From Mucilaginibacter phenanthrenivorans (lineage in GTDB: Bacteria > Bacteroidota > Bacteroidia > Sphingobacteriales > Sphingobacteriaceae), in the NCBI RefSeq assembly GCF_024721155.1, contig NZ_JAHVAP010000008.1, positions 62,001-126,000 of the forward strand: a stretch of 64,000 bases of DNA. Direction: 5' to 3'. Shown here piece after piece: positions 42,568 to 52,298 of this stretch. The number at the start of each line of letters is the position of its first letter. Position 1 is the first letter of the stretch. The notes beneath the pieces are model-generated. The model saw only the letters and a program-made list of their open reading frames with translations. It ran no database searches and was not told where the DNA came from. The position numbers and the translations under genes were made by a program.

Positions 42568-44571
42568 ATGAATCAACTTGCCAATTCCACTTCGCCATAT
42601 CTGCTACAGCATGCCAATAACCCAGTTAACTGGTTTCCATGGGGGCCGGAGGCCTTGCAAAAAGCAAAGAATGAAAATAAGCTGATATTAGTGAGCATCG
42701 GCTACTCGGCCTGCCACTGGTGCCATGTTATGGAGCATGAAAGCTTTGAGGATGTAAGCGTCGCCGCCGTAATGAACGAATTTTTTGTTTGCATTAAAGT
42801 GGACAGGGAAGAACGCCCGGATGTTGACCAGGTGTACATGAGCGCTATCCAACTGATGAGTGGCAGGGGAGGATGGCCATTGAATTGTGTCTGCCTGCCC
42901 GATCAGCGCCCGATTTACGGTGGTACCTACTTTCGTAAAAATGACTGGACTAGTCTGCTGTTCAACCTGGCCGATTTCTACAAACAGAAACCCGAAGAAG
43001 CAGAGGAATACGCAGCCCGCTTAACTGAGGGCATCCAACAATACGAATCGGTACCGTTTGTAAAGGAACAAGCCGAATATAGCAAGGCCGACCTGGACGC
43101 GATCATCATTAACTGGAAAAAATATTTTGATAAGGAGGAGGGCGGAATGGGCTCGTCGCCAAAATTCCCGATGCCAAATAACTGGCAATGCCTGATGCGT
43201 TATGCCCATTTAATGCAAGATGATAGTGTTGCCGAGGCAGTGAAGCTAACCTTGTATAAAATGGCCTTTGGTGGTATTTACGACCATGTAGGCGGTGGGT
43301 TTGCCCGCTATTCGGTTGATGATCACTGGCATGTGCCGCATTTTGAAAAGATGCTGTATGATAATGCACAGTTGATCAGCCTATATGCCGAAGCTTTTAC
43401 ATGGGACCCTGATCCGCTTTATCCTAAAATAGTGAGTGAGATAATTGGTTTTGCTCAAAACGAATTAATGTCGCCTGAATATGGTTTTTTCTCAGCGCTT
43501 GATGCGGACAGTGAGGGTAAGGAAGGTAAGTTCTACATCTTTACAAAAAAGGAAATTGAAGAAATTTTAGGCAATGATGCAGAATTATTTTGCATCTATT
43601 ATAACATCACCGAAAGCGGTAACTGGGAAGAGGAGCATTCCAACGTTCTGTTCAGGAATGAGGGTGACGTTGATTTGGCGAAAAAATTGGGTTTGCCTGT
43701 TGAGGAATTACTCGACAAGATAAATTCATCCAAACAAAAGGTATATGAAGCCCGCAGCCACCGTATTCGGCCGGGACTGGACAATAAGATCCTTGCCTCA
43801 TGGAATGGCTTAATGCTGAAAGGTCTTTGTGATGCTTATAGAGCGTTCAATAAATTGGAATATCTTGATCTTGCTCTTAAAAACGCAGGGTTTATTTTGG
43901 ATAATTTAATAACTGCTGACAGGTTGTCACGCGTTTATAAATCAACGGATAAAAATCAGGTTGCCTTTCTTGACGACTACGCAAACGTAATTGACGCCCT
44001 TATCGCCTTGTACGAGGTAACCTTTGATGAACAATGGTTACACCAGGCAAAAAAGCTTACTGATGCAGCTTTAACCCATTATTATGACGAAGAAAAAGGC
44101 ATCTTTTACTTCACCGCTAGTGATGATGAACTACTAATAGCCCGCAAGTCGGAGATAATGGATGGAGTGATCCCTGCGTCAAATTCGGTAATGGCACGTA
44201 ACCTTAAAAAACTTGGCTTACTATTTGACAATGAAAATTATCAGCAGGTTTCAGCCCAGTTGCTCAGGAACATTGTGCCGCATTTAGCACGTTACGGTTC
44301 CAGCTATTCAAATTGGATCATGCTGCTGATAGAGGAAGTGTTCGGTACTTACGAAATTGCCATAACCGGTGATGATTTTGAGGCCAGGCGAACAGAAATA
44401 GAAAATAATTACATCCCCAATAAAATAATGTTGGGCGGTAAAAAAGGAAGTTTACCTTTGCTGCAAAACAGGTTTGGAGAGGTTACACAAATATTTATTT
44501 GTAAAGACAAAACCTGCGGATTGCCTGCAACGGATACGAAAACTGCCTTGACCGGGATTAACGGATTTTAG
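42568..44571 (+). CDS. DUF255 thioredoxin-domain protein (YyaL/SPATA20-like)
   Basis: 667 residues, full length for the family. N-terminal thioredoxin-like domain with YSACHWCHVMEHESF (Cys49, Cys52) and a glycosyl-hydrolase-like alpha/alpha barrel after it (GGIYDHVGGGFARYSVDD, VPHFEKMLYDNAQL, LASWNGLML). Widely conserved; exact role unknown, thought to act in thiol chemistry. Stand-alone; 118 bp to the SlyD gene. Confidence 0.92.
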   Translation: MNQLANSTSPYLLQHANNPVNWFPWGPEALQKAKNENKLILVSIGYSACHWCHVMEHESFEDVSVAAVMNEFFVCIKVDREERPDVDQVYMSAIQLMSGRGGWPLNCVCLPDQRPIYGGTYFRKNDWTSLLFNLADFYKQKPEEAEEYAARLTEGIQQYESVPFVKEQAEYSKADLDAIIINWKKYFDKEEGGMGSSPKFPMPNNWQCLMRYAHLMQDDSVAEAVKLTLYKMAFGGIYDHVGGGFARYSVDDHWHVPHFEKMLYDNAQLISLYAEAFTWDPDPLYPKIVSEIIGFAQNELMSPEYGFFSALDADSEGKEGKFYIFTKKEIEEILGNDAELFCIYYNITESGNWEEEHSNVLFRNEGDVDLAKKLGLPVEELLDKINSSKQKVYEARSHRIRPGLDNKILASWNGLMLKGLCDAYRAFNKLEYLDLALKNAGFILDNLITADRLSRVYKSTDKNQVAFLDDYANVIDALIALYEVTFDEQWLHQAKKLTDAALTHYYDEEKGIFYFTASDDELLIARKSEIMDGVIPASNSVMARNLKKLGLLFDNENYQQVSAQLLRNIVPHLARYGSSYSNWIMLLIEEVFGTYEIAITGDDFEARRTEIENNYIPNKIMLGGKKGSLPLLQNRFGEVTQIFICKDKTCGLPATDTKTALTGINGF

Positions 44572-44689
44572 AGATTTCCGAAAATAAGTACATTTAAATA
44601 ACACAATAAACAAAATAGAATCATAATAAGCCGGAAGCATCCGATTTAATGCGTTAAATCACTAAATCCCGGTCACAAACACATTTACA

Positions 44690-45187
44690 ATGAAGATTAA
44701 CCCACAACACGTAGTGTCATTAACTTACGATCTGTATGTTGACCAGGACGGTGCCGAAGTATTGCAGGAAAGTGCAACAGAAGAGCAACCGCTTACTTTT
44801 TTATTCGGAGCAGGACAAATGCTTCCGGCCTTTGAAGAAAATCTGAGTGCCCTTTCAACCGGCGATACTTATGATTTCCGTTTAAGCGCCGGAGATGCTT
44901 ACGGTGAATATGATGAAGAAGCCGTAGCAAACTTGCCTTTGGAAATGTTTAACGAAAGCGGTGTGCCTGAAATTGGAACTGTTATACCTTTGCAGGATAA
45001 CCAGGGTAACCGTTTCCAGGGAATGGTAGTTTCTGTTGCTGAAGATTCAGTAATAGTTGACCTTAACCACCCGATGGCTGGCCAGGAGTTACATTTTAAA
45101 GGAAATATCCTGAATGTACGCCCTGCTACTCCTGAAGAATTATCACATGGCCACGCGCATGGCGCCGACGGTCACCACGCACACTAA
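44690..45187 (+). CDS. FKBP-type peptidyl-prolyl isomerase, SlyD-like
   Basis: 165 residues: FKBP halves (VVSLTYDLYV, FLFGAGQMLPAFEENL, NHPMAGQELHFKGNIL) around an inserted flap domain, and a His-rich tail (HGHAHGADGHHAH) that would bind nickel or other metals. Cytoplasmic proline isomerase and chaperone. Convergent with the LacI-type gene; word array W7 lies between. Confidence 0.94.
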   Translation: MKINPQHVVSLTYDLYVDQDGAEVLQESATEEQPLTFLFGAGQMLPAFEENLSALSTGDTYDFRLSAGDAYGEYDEEAVANLPLEMFNESGVPEIGTVIPLQDNQGNRFQGMVVSVAEDSVIVDLNHPMAGQELHFKGNILNVRPATPEELSHGHAHGADGHHAH

Positions 45188-45196
45188 TTGTTTTTG

Positions 45197-45262
45197 AAGT
45201 CTTAAGTCCTGAGTCGGAAGTCTTTAGTCGTGATGACTTAGAATTTCAGACTTGGGACTTTT
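45197..45262. repeat. Word array W7 (AGTCTTA type), running into the LacI gene end
   Basis: AAGTCTTAAGTCCTGAGTC, AAGTCTTTAGTC and inverted GATGACTTAG, CAGACTTGGGACTT. The last words encode the C-terminal KKSQV of the LacI-type protein. Confidence 0.75.
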
Positions 45263-46283
45263 TGCTTGACGACGCTCTTACAATAAGCTCCGGTTTTATA
45301 CTGATGGTTTTTGGTGTAACTGATGTGTCCTTATTTCCCAACTCATCAAAATATAAATTTGCCACTGCCGTACCCATATTCACGCTGAATTGATCTATCG
45401 TGGTAATGGAAGGACTTGTTATTTCGGTAAAGGCTTCGTTTGAATAACCGCAAATACCCAACTGGGTTGGCACTTTAAATCCCATCGCGGTAGCTACTTC
45501 CAATACACCGAGTGCCGAAAAATCAGATGTGGAGGCAAAAATGGCGTCAGGCGGAGTGCGTAAGCTCAACAACTTTCGCGTTGCTTCTGCCCCGAGCTCC
45601 TTTGTCCATGCGTTTTCAACCACAATTGTTTCATCTACTAAGATATTGAATTTTTCCAGGGCCCTCAGGTACCCGATTTTCCGCTGACGGAAGATATTCA
45701 GGTTTTGCGGTCCTTCCAGCAGGGCGATTTTTTTATACCCTTGCCCAATTAAATGACAGATCGCTTCAAATGAAGCCTGTTCGTTATCATTTATCACCTT
45801 TAGCGTTTCCAGTTCTTCAGCCACGCGGTCAAACTGGATCAGCCGAATGCCTTGGTCCAGTACGTTTTGCAGATGATCGTAATTGTAGCTGTCTGCCGAA
45901 ACGGAGATCACGATACAGTCAACATGCTGGTTAATTAATGTATTCACACATTTTACTTCTTTTTCATGCAATTCATCCGACTGGCAGATGATTAAATTAT
46001 AACCTTTTTGATAGGTTATAGCCTCGATGCCGGCTATCACGTTCGAGAAAAAGTTTTGATTAATGCGCGGCACCACAACACCTATTGTCTGGGTTTGTCC
46101 CATCCGCAGGTTTGATGCCAGCGTATTGCGCTTGTAGTTAAGCTCGGCGGCAGTTTTTAATACCAATTGCTTGGTTGCCTCATTAACATAGCCATTATTA
46201 CTAAGGGCCCGTGAAACCGTAGATGCGGTTACATTGAGCCTTTGGGCAATGTCGTAAATGGTGACGCGTTTTTTAGATTTCAT
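45246..46283 (-). CDS. LacI-family transcriptional regulator of the xylose cluster
   Basis: 345 residues: LacI helix-turn-helix (TIYDIAQRLNVTASTVSRAL) and hinge, then a periplasmic-binding-protein-like sugar domain (GVVVPRINQNFFSNVIAGI, KKIALLEGP, GICGYSNEAFTEITSPSITTID). It diverges from xylB, and a 14-bp palindrome in the shared promoter region (46316-46329) is a likely operator. It probably represses the xyl genes until a xylose-derived inducer binds. Its C terminus is encoded by word array W7. Confidence 0.9.
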   Translation of the reverse strand: MKSKKRVTIYDIAQRLNVTASTVSRALSNNGYVNEATKQLVLKTAAELNYKRNTLASNLRMGQTQTIGVVVPRINQNFFSNVIAGIEAITYQKGYNLIICQSDELHEKEVKCVNTLINQHVDCIVISVSADSYNYDHLQNVLDQGIRLIQFDRVAEELETLKVINDNEQASFEAICHLIGQGYKKIALLEGPQNLNIFRQRKIGYLRALEKFNILVDETIVVENAWTKELGAEATRKLLSLRTPPDAIFASTSDFSALGVLEVATAMGFKVPTQLGICGYSNEAFTEITSPSITTIDQFSVNMGTAVANLYFDELGNKDTSVTPKTISIKPELIVRASSSKKSQV

Positions 46284-46315
46284 AAAGATTTTGTAAAGAT
46301 GATAAAATATTTTTC

Positions 46316-46329
46316 TGCAATCGATTGCA
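46316..46329. promoter_or_regulatory. LacI-type operator
   Basis: TGCAATCGATTGCA, a perfect 14-bp palindrome with the central CG typical of LacI-family sites. It overlaps the predicted -33 box of the xylB promoter, as needed for repression. Confidence 0.7.
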
Positions 46330-46353
46330 TATTCAAAAAATAATTTAATTTCG
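46325..46353 (+). promoter_or_regulatory. Promoter of the xylBA operon
   Basis: TTG (46325-46327) and TAATTTCG (46346-46353, one mismatch to TAnnTTTG) with 18 nt between. It leaves a leader of ~50 nt before the xylB ATG at 46407. Confidence 0.55.
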
Positions 46354-46406
46354 TGCGTTCAATCACCAAATTATAAATCGGCCCTTGCGGATAAATATTA
46401 AATAAC

Positions 46407-47888
46407 ATGTTATTATTAGGCATTGATATAGGTACATCTTCGGTAAAAGTTTCTGTTGTTGATGCTGCATCGCAAAAAGTACAGGCATCGGCACAATACC
46501 CTGATGAGGAATCACCTATAATAGCCCCGCAACCCGGCTGGGCCGAGCAATCGCCTGAGATGTGGTGGGATCATGCACAAAAAGCCATCGCGCTTTGTAA
46601 TGTAACAGCCGCTTACAATCCTACGGATATTGCCGCTATTGGTATCGCTTATCAAATGCACGGTTTGGTTTTGGTTGATAAGGATCAGCAAGTGTTAAGA
46701 AATAGTATTATCTGGTGCGATAGCCGCGCGGTAGAGATTGGCGACAAGGCTTTTGAAGCGATAGGCGAGGAGCAATGTCTTTCGCATCTGCTAAACTCTC
46801 CGGGAAATTTTACAGCCTCAAAACTTGCATGGGTAAAAGAAAATGAGCCGGAGATCTACAATAAAATAGATAAAGTAATGCTTCCCGGCGATTTTATTGC
46901 CATGAAGCTTACGGGGGAAATTACTACGTCAGTATCTGCCTTGTCTGAAGGTGTCTTCTTCGATTTTGAAACCAACAGCATATCAAAGGATGTTATCAGT
47001 TATTTTGGTTTTAATGAAGCTTTATTCCCGAAGATAAACGAAGTATTTTCATCCCATGGTGAACTCTCAGTTTCGGTCGCACAGCAGCTAACTTTAAAAC
47101 CGGGCATCCCGGTTACCTATAAATCGGGCGATCAGCCAAATAACGCCCTTTCATTAAATGTTTTAAACCCCGGTGAGGTTGCTGCTACAGCAGGAACTTC
47201 AGGCGTGATATATGGCGTAACGGACCAGCTGGGATATGATAAGCAATCACGTGTAAACACCTTTGCGCACGTAAACTACACCGAGCAGCAAAAACGCCTG
47301 GGTGTGCTTTTATGTATAAACGGTGTTGGCAGTATGTACCGATGGTTAAAGCAAGCATTCGGTGCCGCCGAAAGTTATTTGCAGCTAAATGAAAAAGCTG
47401 CTAAAGTACCTCTGGGCAGCGATGGTCTGCGTGTTTTGCCTTTTGGCAATGGGGCCGAACGGATGCTGAATAATAAAATGGTTGGCGCGCATTTTCATAA
47501 TATCGATTTAAATATTCACAGCCAGGCACATGTTATTCGTGCGGTGCAGGAGGGGATTGCCTTTTCATTTCGTTACGGGCTGGATATTATGCGTGAAAAC
47601 GGCATGAATCCAACCATAATCCGCGCTGGCAAGAACAACCTGTTTTTAAGTGAATTATTTACCGAAAGCTTTGTAAACATAACAGGCGTGCCTGTTGAAC
47701 TTTACAAAAACGACGGCAGCGTGGGGGCAGCATTGGGAGCCGGCATTGGCGCAGGTATTTTTTCATCTCCCCAACAGGCATTTGAACACATGCACCCTGT
47801 TCAGTTGGTGCAGCCGTCAACCAAACAATTAGAACTCGCTTACCAGGAATGGAAGACATTACTCGAAAAACAATTAGTAAATAAATAA
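46407..47888 (+). CDS. xylB: Xylulokinase
   Basis: 493 residues, FGGY family: phosphorylates D-xylulose at the start of the pentose phosphate entry. N-terminal GIDIGTSSVKV phosphate loop, PGWAEQSPEMWW, QMHGLVLVD, and the C-terminal nucleotide site (GSVGAALGAGIGAG). Start ATG gives the glycine loop at residues ~5. First gene of an operon with xylA 12 bp later; under the LacI-type regulator. Confidence 0.95.
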   Translation: MLLLGIDIGTSSVKVSVVDAASQKVQASAQYPDEESPIIAPQPGWAEQSPEMWWDHAQKAIALCNVTAAYNPTDIAAIGIAYQMHGLVLVDKDQQVLRNSIIWCDSRAVEIGDKAFEAIGEEQCLSHLLNSPGNFTASKLAWVKENEPEIYNKIDKVMLPGDFIAMKLTGEITTSVSALSEGVFFDFETNSISKDVISYFGFNEALFPKINEVFSSHGELSVSVAQQLTLKPGIPVTYKSGDQPNNALSLNVLNPGEVAATAGTSGVIYGVTDQLGYDKQSRVNTFAHVNYTEQQKRLGVLLCINGVGSMYRWLKQAFGAAESYLQLNEKAAKVPLGSDGLRVLPFGNGAERMLNNKMVGAHFHNIDLNIHSQAHVIRAVQEGIAFSFRYGLDIMRENGMNPTIIRAGKNNLFLSELFTESFVNITGVPVELYKNDGSVGAALGAGIGAGIFSSPQQAFEHMHPVQLVQPSTKQLELAYQEWKTLLEKQLVNK

Positions 47889-47900
47889 TCCAATATCAAT

Positions 47901-49229
47901 ATGAGCATCATCTTAGGCGAAAAGGAATTTTTCAAAGGCATTGGCCAGGTAAAATACGAAGGTCAGCAATCAGATAATCCATTGGCATTCCGCTGGTACG
48001 ACGAAAATAGGGTAGTCGCCGGCAAATCAATGAAGGATCATTTACGTTTTGCGTGCGCCTACTGGCATTCGTTTGTTGGGAACGGCGCTGATCCGTTTGG
48101 TGAACCGACCCACATTTTTGCATGGAATGAAAAATCCGATCCTGTTGAACGTGCCAAGGACAAAATGGACGCAGCCTTCGAATTCATCACCAAAATGGGA
48201 ATGAACTACTATTGCTTTCATGATGTTGATGTAGTTGACTATGGCAACGACGTAAATGAGAACGACCGCCGTTTACAGGCGTTGGTTGACTATGCCAAAC
48301 AGAAACAAGCTGCCAGCGGGGTGAAATTGCTTTGGGGAACTTCTAACCTGTTCAGCAATCGCAGGTATATGAATGGTGCAGCAACAAATCCCGATTTTCA
48401 TGTGTTGAGCCATGCCGGTGCACAGGTAAAGGCGGCAATTGATGCTACGATTGCGCTTGGCGGCGAGAATTATGTTTTTTGGGGGGGAAGAGAAGGTTAC
48501 ATGAGCTTGCTGAACACCGATATGAAGCGCGAGCAGGAGCATCTTGCAAAATTCTTGCATACTGCTAAGGATTATGCACGGAAACAAGGCTTTAAAGGAA
48601 CATTCTTTATCGAGCCAAAACCTTGTGAGCCAACCAAGCATCAATATGATTATGATGCAGCTACTGTATTCGGCTTTTTGCAGAAATATGACCTGTTGAA
48701 TGATTTTAAATTGAATTTAGAGGTTAACCACGCTACACTGGCCGGCCACACGTTCCAGCATGAGCTACAGGTAGCTGCTGATTCAGGTTTATTAGGTTCG
48801 ATAGATGCTAATCGCGGTGATAGCCAGAACGGCTGGGATACCGACCAGTTCCCGAATGATATCAATGAGGTTACAGAAATTATGATGATCATACTGGAAG
48901 CAGGCGGTTTCCAGGGCGGAGGTATAAATTTTGATGCTAAGATTCGTCGTAACTCTACTGATCCTGCTGATCTTTTCTATGCCCATGTTGGCGGAATGGA
49001 TGTTTTTGCAAGAGCATTGATCACTGCGGATAACATCCTTCAAAAATCAGACTATTTAAAGGTCAGAAAAGATAGGTATGCTTCGTTTGACGCCGGAAAA
49101 GGCAAGGAATTTGAAGAAGGCAAGCTGTCGCTTGAGGACTTGAGAGCCTATGCAATAGACAATGGAGATCCAAAAACGACAAGTGGTAAACAAGAATATC
49201 TGGAAAATTTGATAAATAGATATATATAG
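47901..49229 (+). CDS. xylA: Xylose isomerase
   Basis: 442 residues, TIM barrel, long (class II) form as in Bacteroidetes. Catalytic motifs are seen: FCFHDVDV with His and Asp, WGGREGY, FIEPKP with the metal Glu, EVNHATLAGHTF, and SIDANRGD. Converts D-xylose to D-xylulose for the upstream kinase. Sits between xylB and the transporter. Confidence 0.97.
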   Translation: MSIILGEKEFFKGIGQVKYEGQQSDNPLAFRWYDENRVVAGKSMKDHLRFACAYWHSFVGNGADPFGEPTHIFAWNEKSDPVERAKDKMDAAFEFITKMGMNYYCFHDVDVVDYGNDVNENDRRLQALVDYAKQKQAASGVKLLWGTSNLFSNRRYMNGAATNPDFHVLSHAGAQVKAAIDATIALGGENYVFWGGREGYMSLLNTDMKREQEHLAKFLHTAKDYARKQGFKGTFFIEPKPCEPTKHQYDYDAATVFGFLQKYDLLNDFKLNLEVNHATLAGHTFQHELQVAADSGLLGSIDANRGDSQNGWDTDQFPNDINEVTEIMMIILEAGGFQGGGINFDAKIRRNSTDPADLFYAHVGGMDVFARALITADNILQKSDYLKVRKDRYASFDAGKGKEFEEGKLSLEDLRAYAIDNGDPKTTSGKQEYLENLINRYI

Positions 49230-49275
49230 TTTATAATTGTCAAACCAACATATAAAAAATCTAATTAAATTAAAT

Positions 49276-50967
49276 ATGAGCTTGAAAACCCTATCTCTCG
49301 GCGACTGGACCGTGTTCCTTGTCTACTTTGTAATTGTATCGTTTTATGGCTGGTGGGTATACCAGCGTAAAAATACCAGCGACGGTACTTCCAAAGGTTA
49401 TTTTTTAGCAGAAGGTTCATTAACATGGTGGGCGATAGGCGCGTCGTTGATCGCTTCGAATATCTCTGCCGAGCAGATGGTGGGGATGAGCGGTTCGGGC
49501 TTTAAGATGGGGCTTGCCATTAGTACCTACGAGTGGATGGCTGCTGCTACACTGGTAATTGTAGCTGTGTTTTTTATACCTGTTTATCTTAAAAATAAGA
49601 TAGCTACTATGCCGCAGTTTCTTCACCAGCGGTATAATGGCACAGTAGCCATGATCATGGCTATCTTCTGGCTAATGTTGTATATCGTTGTGAACCTCAT
49701 GTCGATACTTTATTTGGGCGGCGTGGCGATAGCAGGTATTTCTGGGTTAGACCTTAAATTGGTGATCGGGCTGTTGGCCATTTTTTCAATAGTTATCACG
49801 CTGGGAGGCATGAAGGTTATTGGCTATACCGACGTTATACAAGTATTTTTCCTTGTATTAGGGGGACTGGCAGCTACGTATATTGCACTTCATTTGATAA
49901 GCGAAAAATCTGGTACAACTGGTCTTTGGAATGGGTTTAAAATACTGCGTGCGGATGCCAGTGATCATTTCCATATGATATTTAAGAAGGACAATGGGAA
50001 CTATCTCGACTTGCCGGGTCTTTCGGTACTTATTGGCGGTATGTGGATCACCAATTTAAATTATTGGGGTTGTAATCAATACATCACACAAAGGGCGCTG
50101 GGTGCTGACCTCAAAACAGCCCGGTCAGGGATTCTTTTCGCTGCCTTCCTGAAATTGCTTATGCCTGTGATAGTTGTATTGCCTGGGATTGCAGCATACG
50201 TGCTTTATCAAAAGGGTATGTTTCACCAGGAAATGTTAAGCTCAAAAGGTGTTTTAGATGTTAATAAAGCTTATCCATCGGTTCTTAATTTGCTGCCGAA
50301 TTACCTGAAAGGGCTTTCATTTGCGGCACTAACGGCAGCTATTGTAGCATCATTAGCAGGTAAAGCAAATAGTATAGCTACGATATTTACATTGGACATA
50401 TACAAAAAGGCAATAAATACCAAAGCCTCAGAGAAGAACATGGTGAACACAGGTAAAATAGCTGTAGTGGTAGCTATGATCTTAGGCGTGTTGTTATCCT
50501 TTGTAATCGGAGACATGCTAATGGGCGAAGGAAAACAGGGCTTCCAATATATACAGGAATATACAGGCTTTGTTTCGCCGGGTATATTTGCCATGTTTAT
50601 TTTAGGTTTCTTCTGGAAAAAAGCAACTTCAAATGCTGCATTATTCGCAACCATAGGTGGTTTAGTGTTCGCTATAATATTTAAGTTTTTGCCGTACTGG
50701 ACTAATCTTTCCTTCCTGTCGCCGTATGGTTTTTCAAAACTAAATGCTGATCACGTATATGAAATTCCTTTCTTGGATAGGATGGGCTTTGTGTTTATCA
50801 TCTGTATCGTAGGAATGTATGTTATATCAATGATGGAAAATGCTAAAGGATTACTAACCAATGGTTTAGAAGTAGATGTAAAGATGTTTAAAACGAACAG
50901 AAGCTTTGCAATTGGAGCCATAGTAATTGCTGTCATTCTTACTACATTGTATACCGTGTTCTGGTAA
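49276..50967 (+). CDS. Sodium/sugar symporter (SSS family), probable xylose transporter
   Basis: 563 residues from ATG 49276; the earlier TTG frame adds a hydrophilic run and is rejected. Fourteen or so membrane segments, with SSS signatures (AIGASLIASNISAEQMVGMSGSG, NLNYWGCNQYITQRALGAD, LAGKANSIATIFTLDIYK). Imports sugar with sodium across the inner membrane. Placed right after xylA, xylose is the likely substrate. A terminator follows at 50993-51022. Confidence 0.9.
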   Translation: MSLKTLSLGDWTVFLVYFVIVSFYGWWVYQRKNTSDGTSKGYFLAEGSLTWWAIGASLIASNISAEQMVGMSGSGFKMGLAISTYEWMAAATLVIVAVFFIPVYLKNKIATMPQFLHQRYNGTVAMIMAIFWLMLYIVVNLMSILYLGGVAIAGISGLDLKLVIGLLAIFSIVITLGGMKVIGYTDVIQVFFLVLGGLAATYIALHLISEKSGTTGLWNGFKILRADASDHFHMIFKKDNGNYLDLPGLSVLIGGMWITNLNYWGCNQYITQRALGADLKTARSGILFAAFLKLLMPVIVVLPGIAAYVLYQKGMFHQEMLSSKGVLDVNKAYPSVLNLLPNYLKGLSFAALTAAIVASLAGKANSIATIFTLDIYKKAINTKASEKNMVNTGKIAVVVAMILGVLLSFVIGDMLMGEGKQGFQYIQEYTGFVSPGIFAMFILGFFWKKATSNAALFATIGGLVFAIIFKFLPYWTNLSFLSPYGFSKLNADHVYEIPFLDRMGFVFIICIVGMYVISMMENAKGLLTNGLEVDVKMFKTNRSFAIGAIVIAVILTTLYTVFW

Positions 50968-50992
50968 TACTTAAAATCAGGAATTAAAATAC

Positions 50993-51024
50993 AAGAGTCG
51001 GAGGTTAATTTTTCCGGCTCTTTT
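50993..51024 (+). terminator. Terminator of the xyl operon
   Basis: AAGAGTCGGA pairs with TCCGGCTCTT (one G-T pair), loop 10 nt, followed by TTT. It lies 26 nt after the transporter stop, so uxuA probably uses its own promoter. Confidence 0.8.
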
Positions 51025-51076
51025 TATTACCATGTTGATTCTATATAGCTATTTTTAACGCAAATAATATAAACCT

Positions 51077-52264
51077 ATGTTCAGCAATTTAGAACAAACA
51101 TTCCGCTGGTATGGTCCCGCAGACCCGGTTACGTTAACAACAGTTAGTCAGACGGGAGCTACCGGCGTAGTAAACGCCCTGCACCATATTCCAAGCGGAG
51201 AAGTATGGAGCTTGGATGAGATAGAAACACGGAAAAATATTATCCTGGCCGCCGGGCTTACCTGGTCGGTGGTGGAGAGTGTCAATATTCATGAAAGCAT
51301 AAAAACAGCCGGGCCGCAGCGCGATGAATATATTGAAAAATACATTGCCACTTTAAAAAACCTGTACAAGGCAAACATAAAAACGGTATGTTATAACTTT
51401 ATGCCAGTATTGGATTGGACACGTACTGATATAGATTACCGCCTGCCAAACGGTGCATCTGCTTTGCGGTTCCATGCACCTGCGCTGGCTGCCTTTGACC
51501 TGTATATTTTAGAGCGACCAGCAGCATTTGACGAATTTTCGGTCGATCAGCAAAAAGCAGCGAAGGCATATTTAGATAGTATCGATAATGATGCAAAAAA
51601 AACGCTCACCAAAAATGTAATGGCAGGTTTGCCCGGAACAGATAAGGTTTTAACCATTGCAGAGTTTAACGGTCATTTAGAAAAATACAAGGAAATTGAT
51701 GCCGCAGCGCTTAAGCAAAATCTTGCTTATTTTCTGCAGGCTATTATTCCGGAAGCTGAGCTAATGGGAATAAAAATGTGCATTCACCCGGACGATCCGC
51801 CGTTCCCGATATTTGGCTTACCGAGGATAATCTCAACAGAAGAGGATTTGGAGTTTGTAGTTGGCGCAGCCCCATCACGCAGTAACGGACTTACGTTTTG
51901 CACCGGTTCATTAGGAGCAAGGGAAGATAATGACCTGCCGGGAATAGTGAGCAGACTCGGAACGCATTTCCATTTCCTGCACCTGCGCAATGTACAGCGG
52001 GAAGCCGACGGAAGCTTTTATGAGGCAAATCACCTTGGCGGCAGCACAGATATGTATGCCGTTATGAAAAATATTATACTGGAACAAAAACGTCGTGCAG
52101 AAAGCGGGAGGGAAGATGTTGCCATCCCAATGCGCCCGGATCATGGGCACAAGCTTTTGGATGATTTCAGGTATAATACCTTTCCCGGATATTCAGCAAT
52201 TGGCAGGTTAAAGGGACTGGCCGAACTAAGGGGACTGGAAATGGGAATTAAAAGGAGTTTGTAA
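51077..52264 (+). CDS. uxuA: Mannonate dehydratase
   Basis: 395 residues, full length. Dehydrates D-mannonate to 2-keto-3-deoxygluconate in the glucuronate pathway. Recognised by FRWYGPADPVTL at the start, HHIPSGEVW, KMCIHPDDPPFPIFGLPRI with metal ligands, and HLRNVQREADGSFYE near the end. Next to the xylose genes it suggests use of glucuronoxylan-type sugars, though uxuB, uxaC and kdgK are not in the window. Confidence 0.96.
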   Translation: MFSNLEQTFRWYGPADPVTLTTVSQTGATGVVNALHHIPSGEVWSLDEIETRKNIILAAGLTWSVVESVNIHESIKTAGPQRDEYIEKYIATLKNLYKANIKTVCYNFMPVLDWTRTDIDYRLPNGASALRFHAPALAAFDLYILERPAAFDEFSVDQQKAAKAYLDSIDNDAKKTLTKNVMAGLPGTDKVLTIAEFNGHLEKYKEIDAAALKQNLAYFLQAIIPEAELMGIKMCIHPDDPPFPIFGLPRIISTEEDLEFVVGAAPSRSNGLTFCTGSLGAREDNDLPGIVSRLGTHFHFLHLRNVQREADGSFYEANHLGGSTDMYAVMKNIILEQKRRAESGREDVAIPMRPDHGHKLLDDFRYNTFPGYSAIGRLKGLAELRGLEMGIKRSL

Positions 52265-52268
52265 ATTT

Positions 52269-52296
52269 GTAGAGACGCAATATTTTGCGTCTCTAC
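52269..52296. terminator. GTAGAGACGC palindrome, bidirectional terminator
   Basis: GTAGAGACGCAA (52269-52280) and TTGCGTCTCTAC (52285-52296), 12 bp with a 4-nt loop, between the convergent ends of uxuA and the LytTR gene. This dispersed palindrome is common in Bacteroidetes genomes. Confidence 0.8.
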
Positions 52297-52298
52297 CC

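Noticed and set aside
50968..51076. uxuA as last gene of the xyl operon
   Set aside because: A good terminator at 50993-51024 separates them; co-transcription by read-through remains possible.
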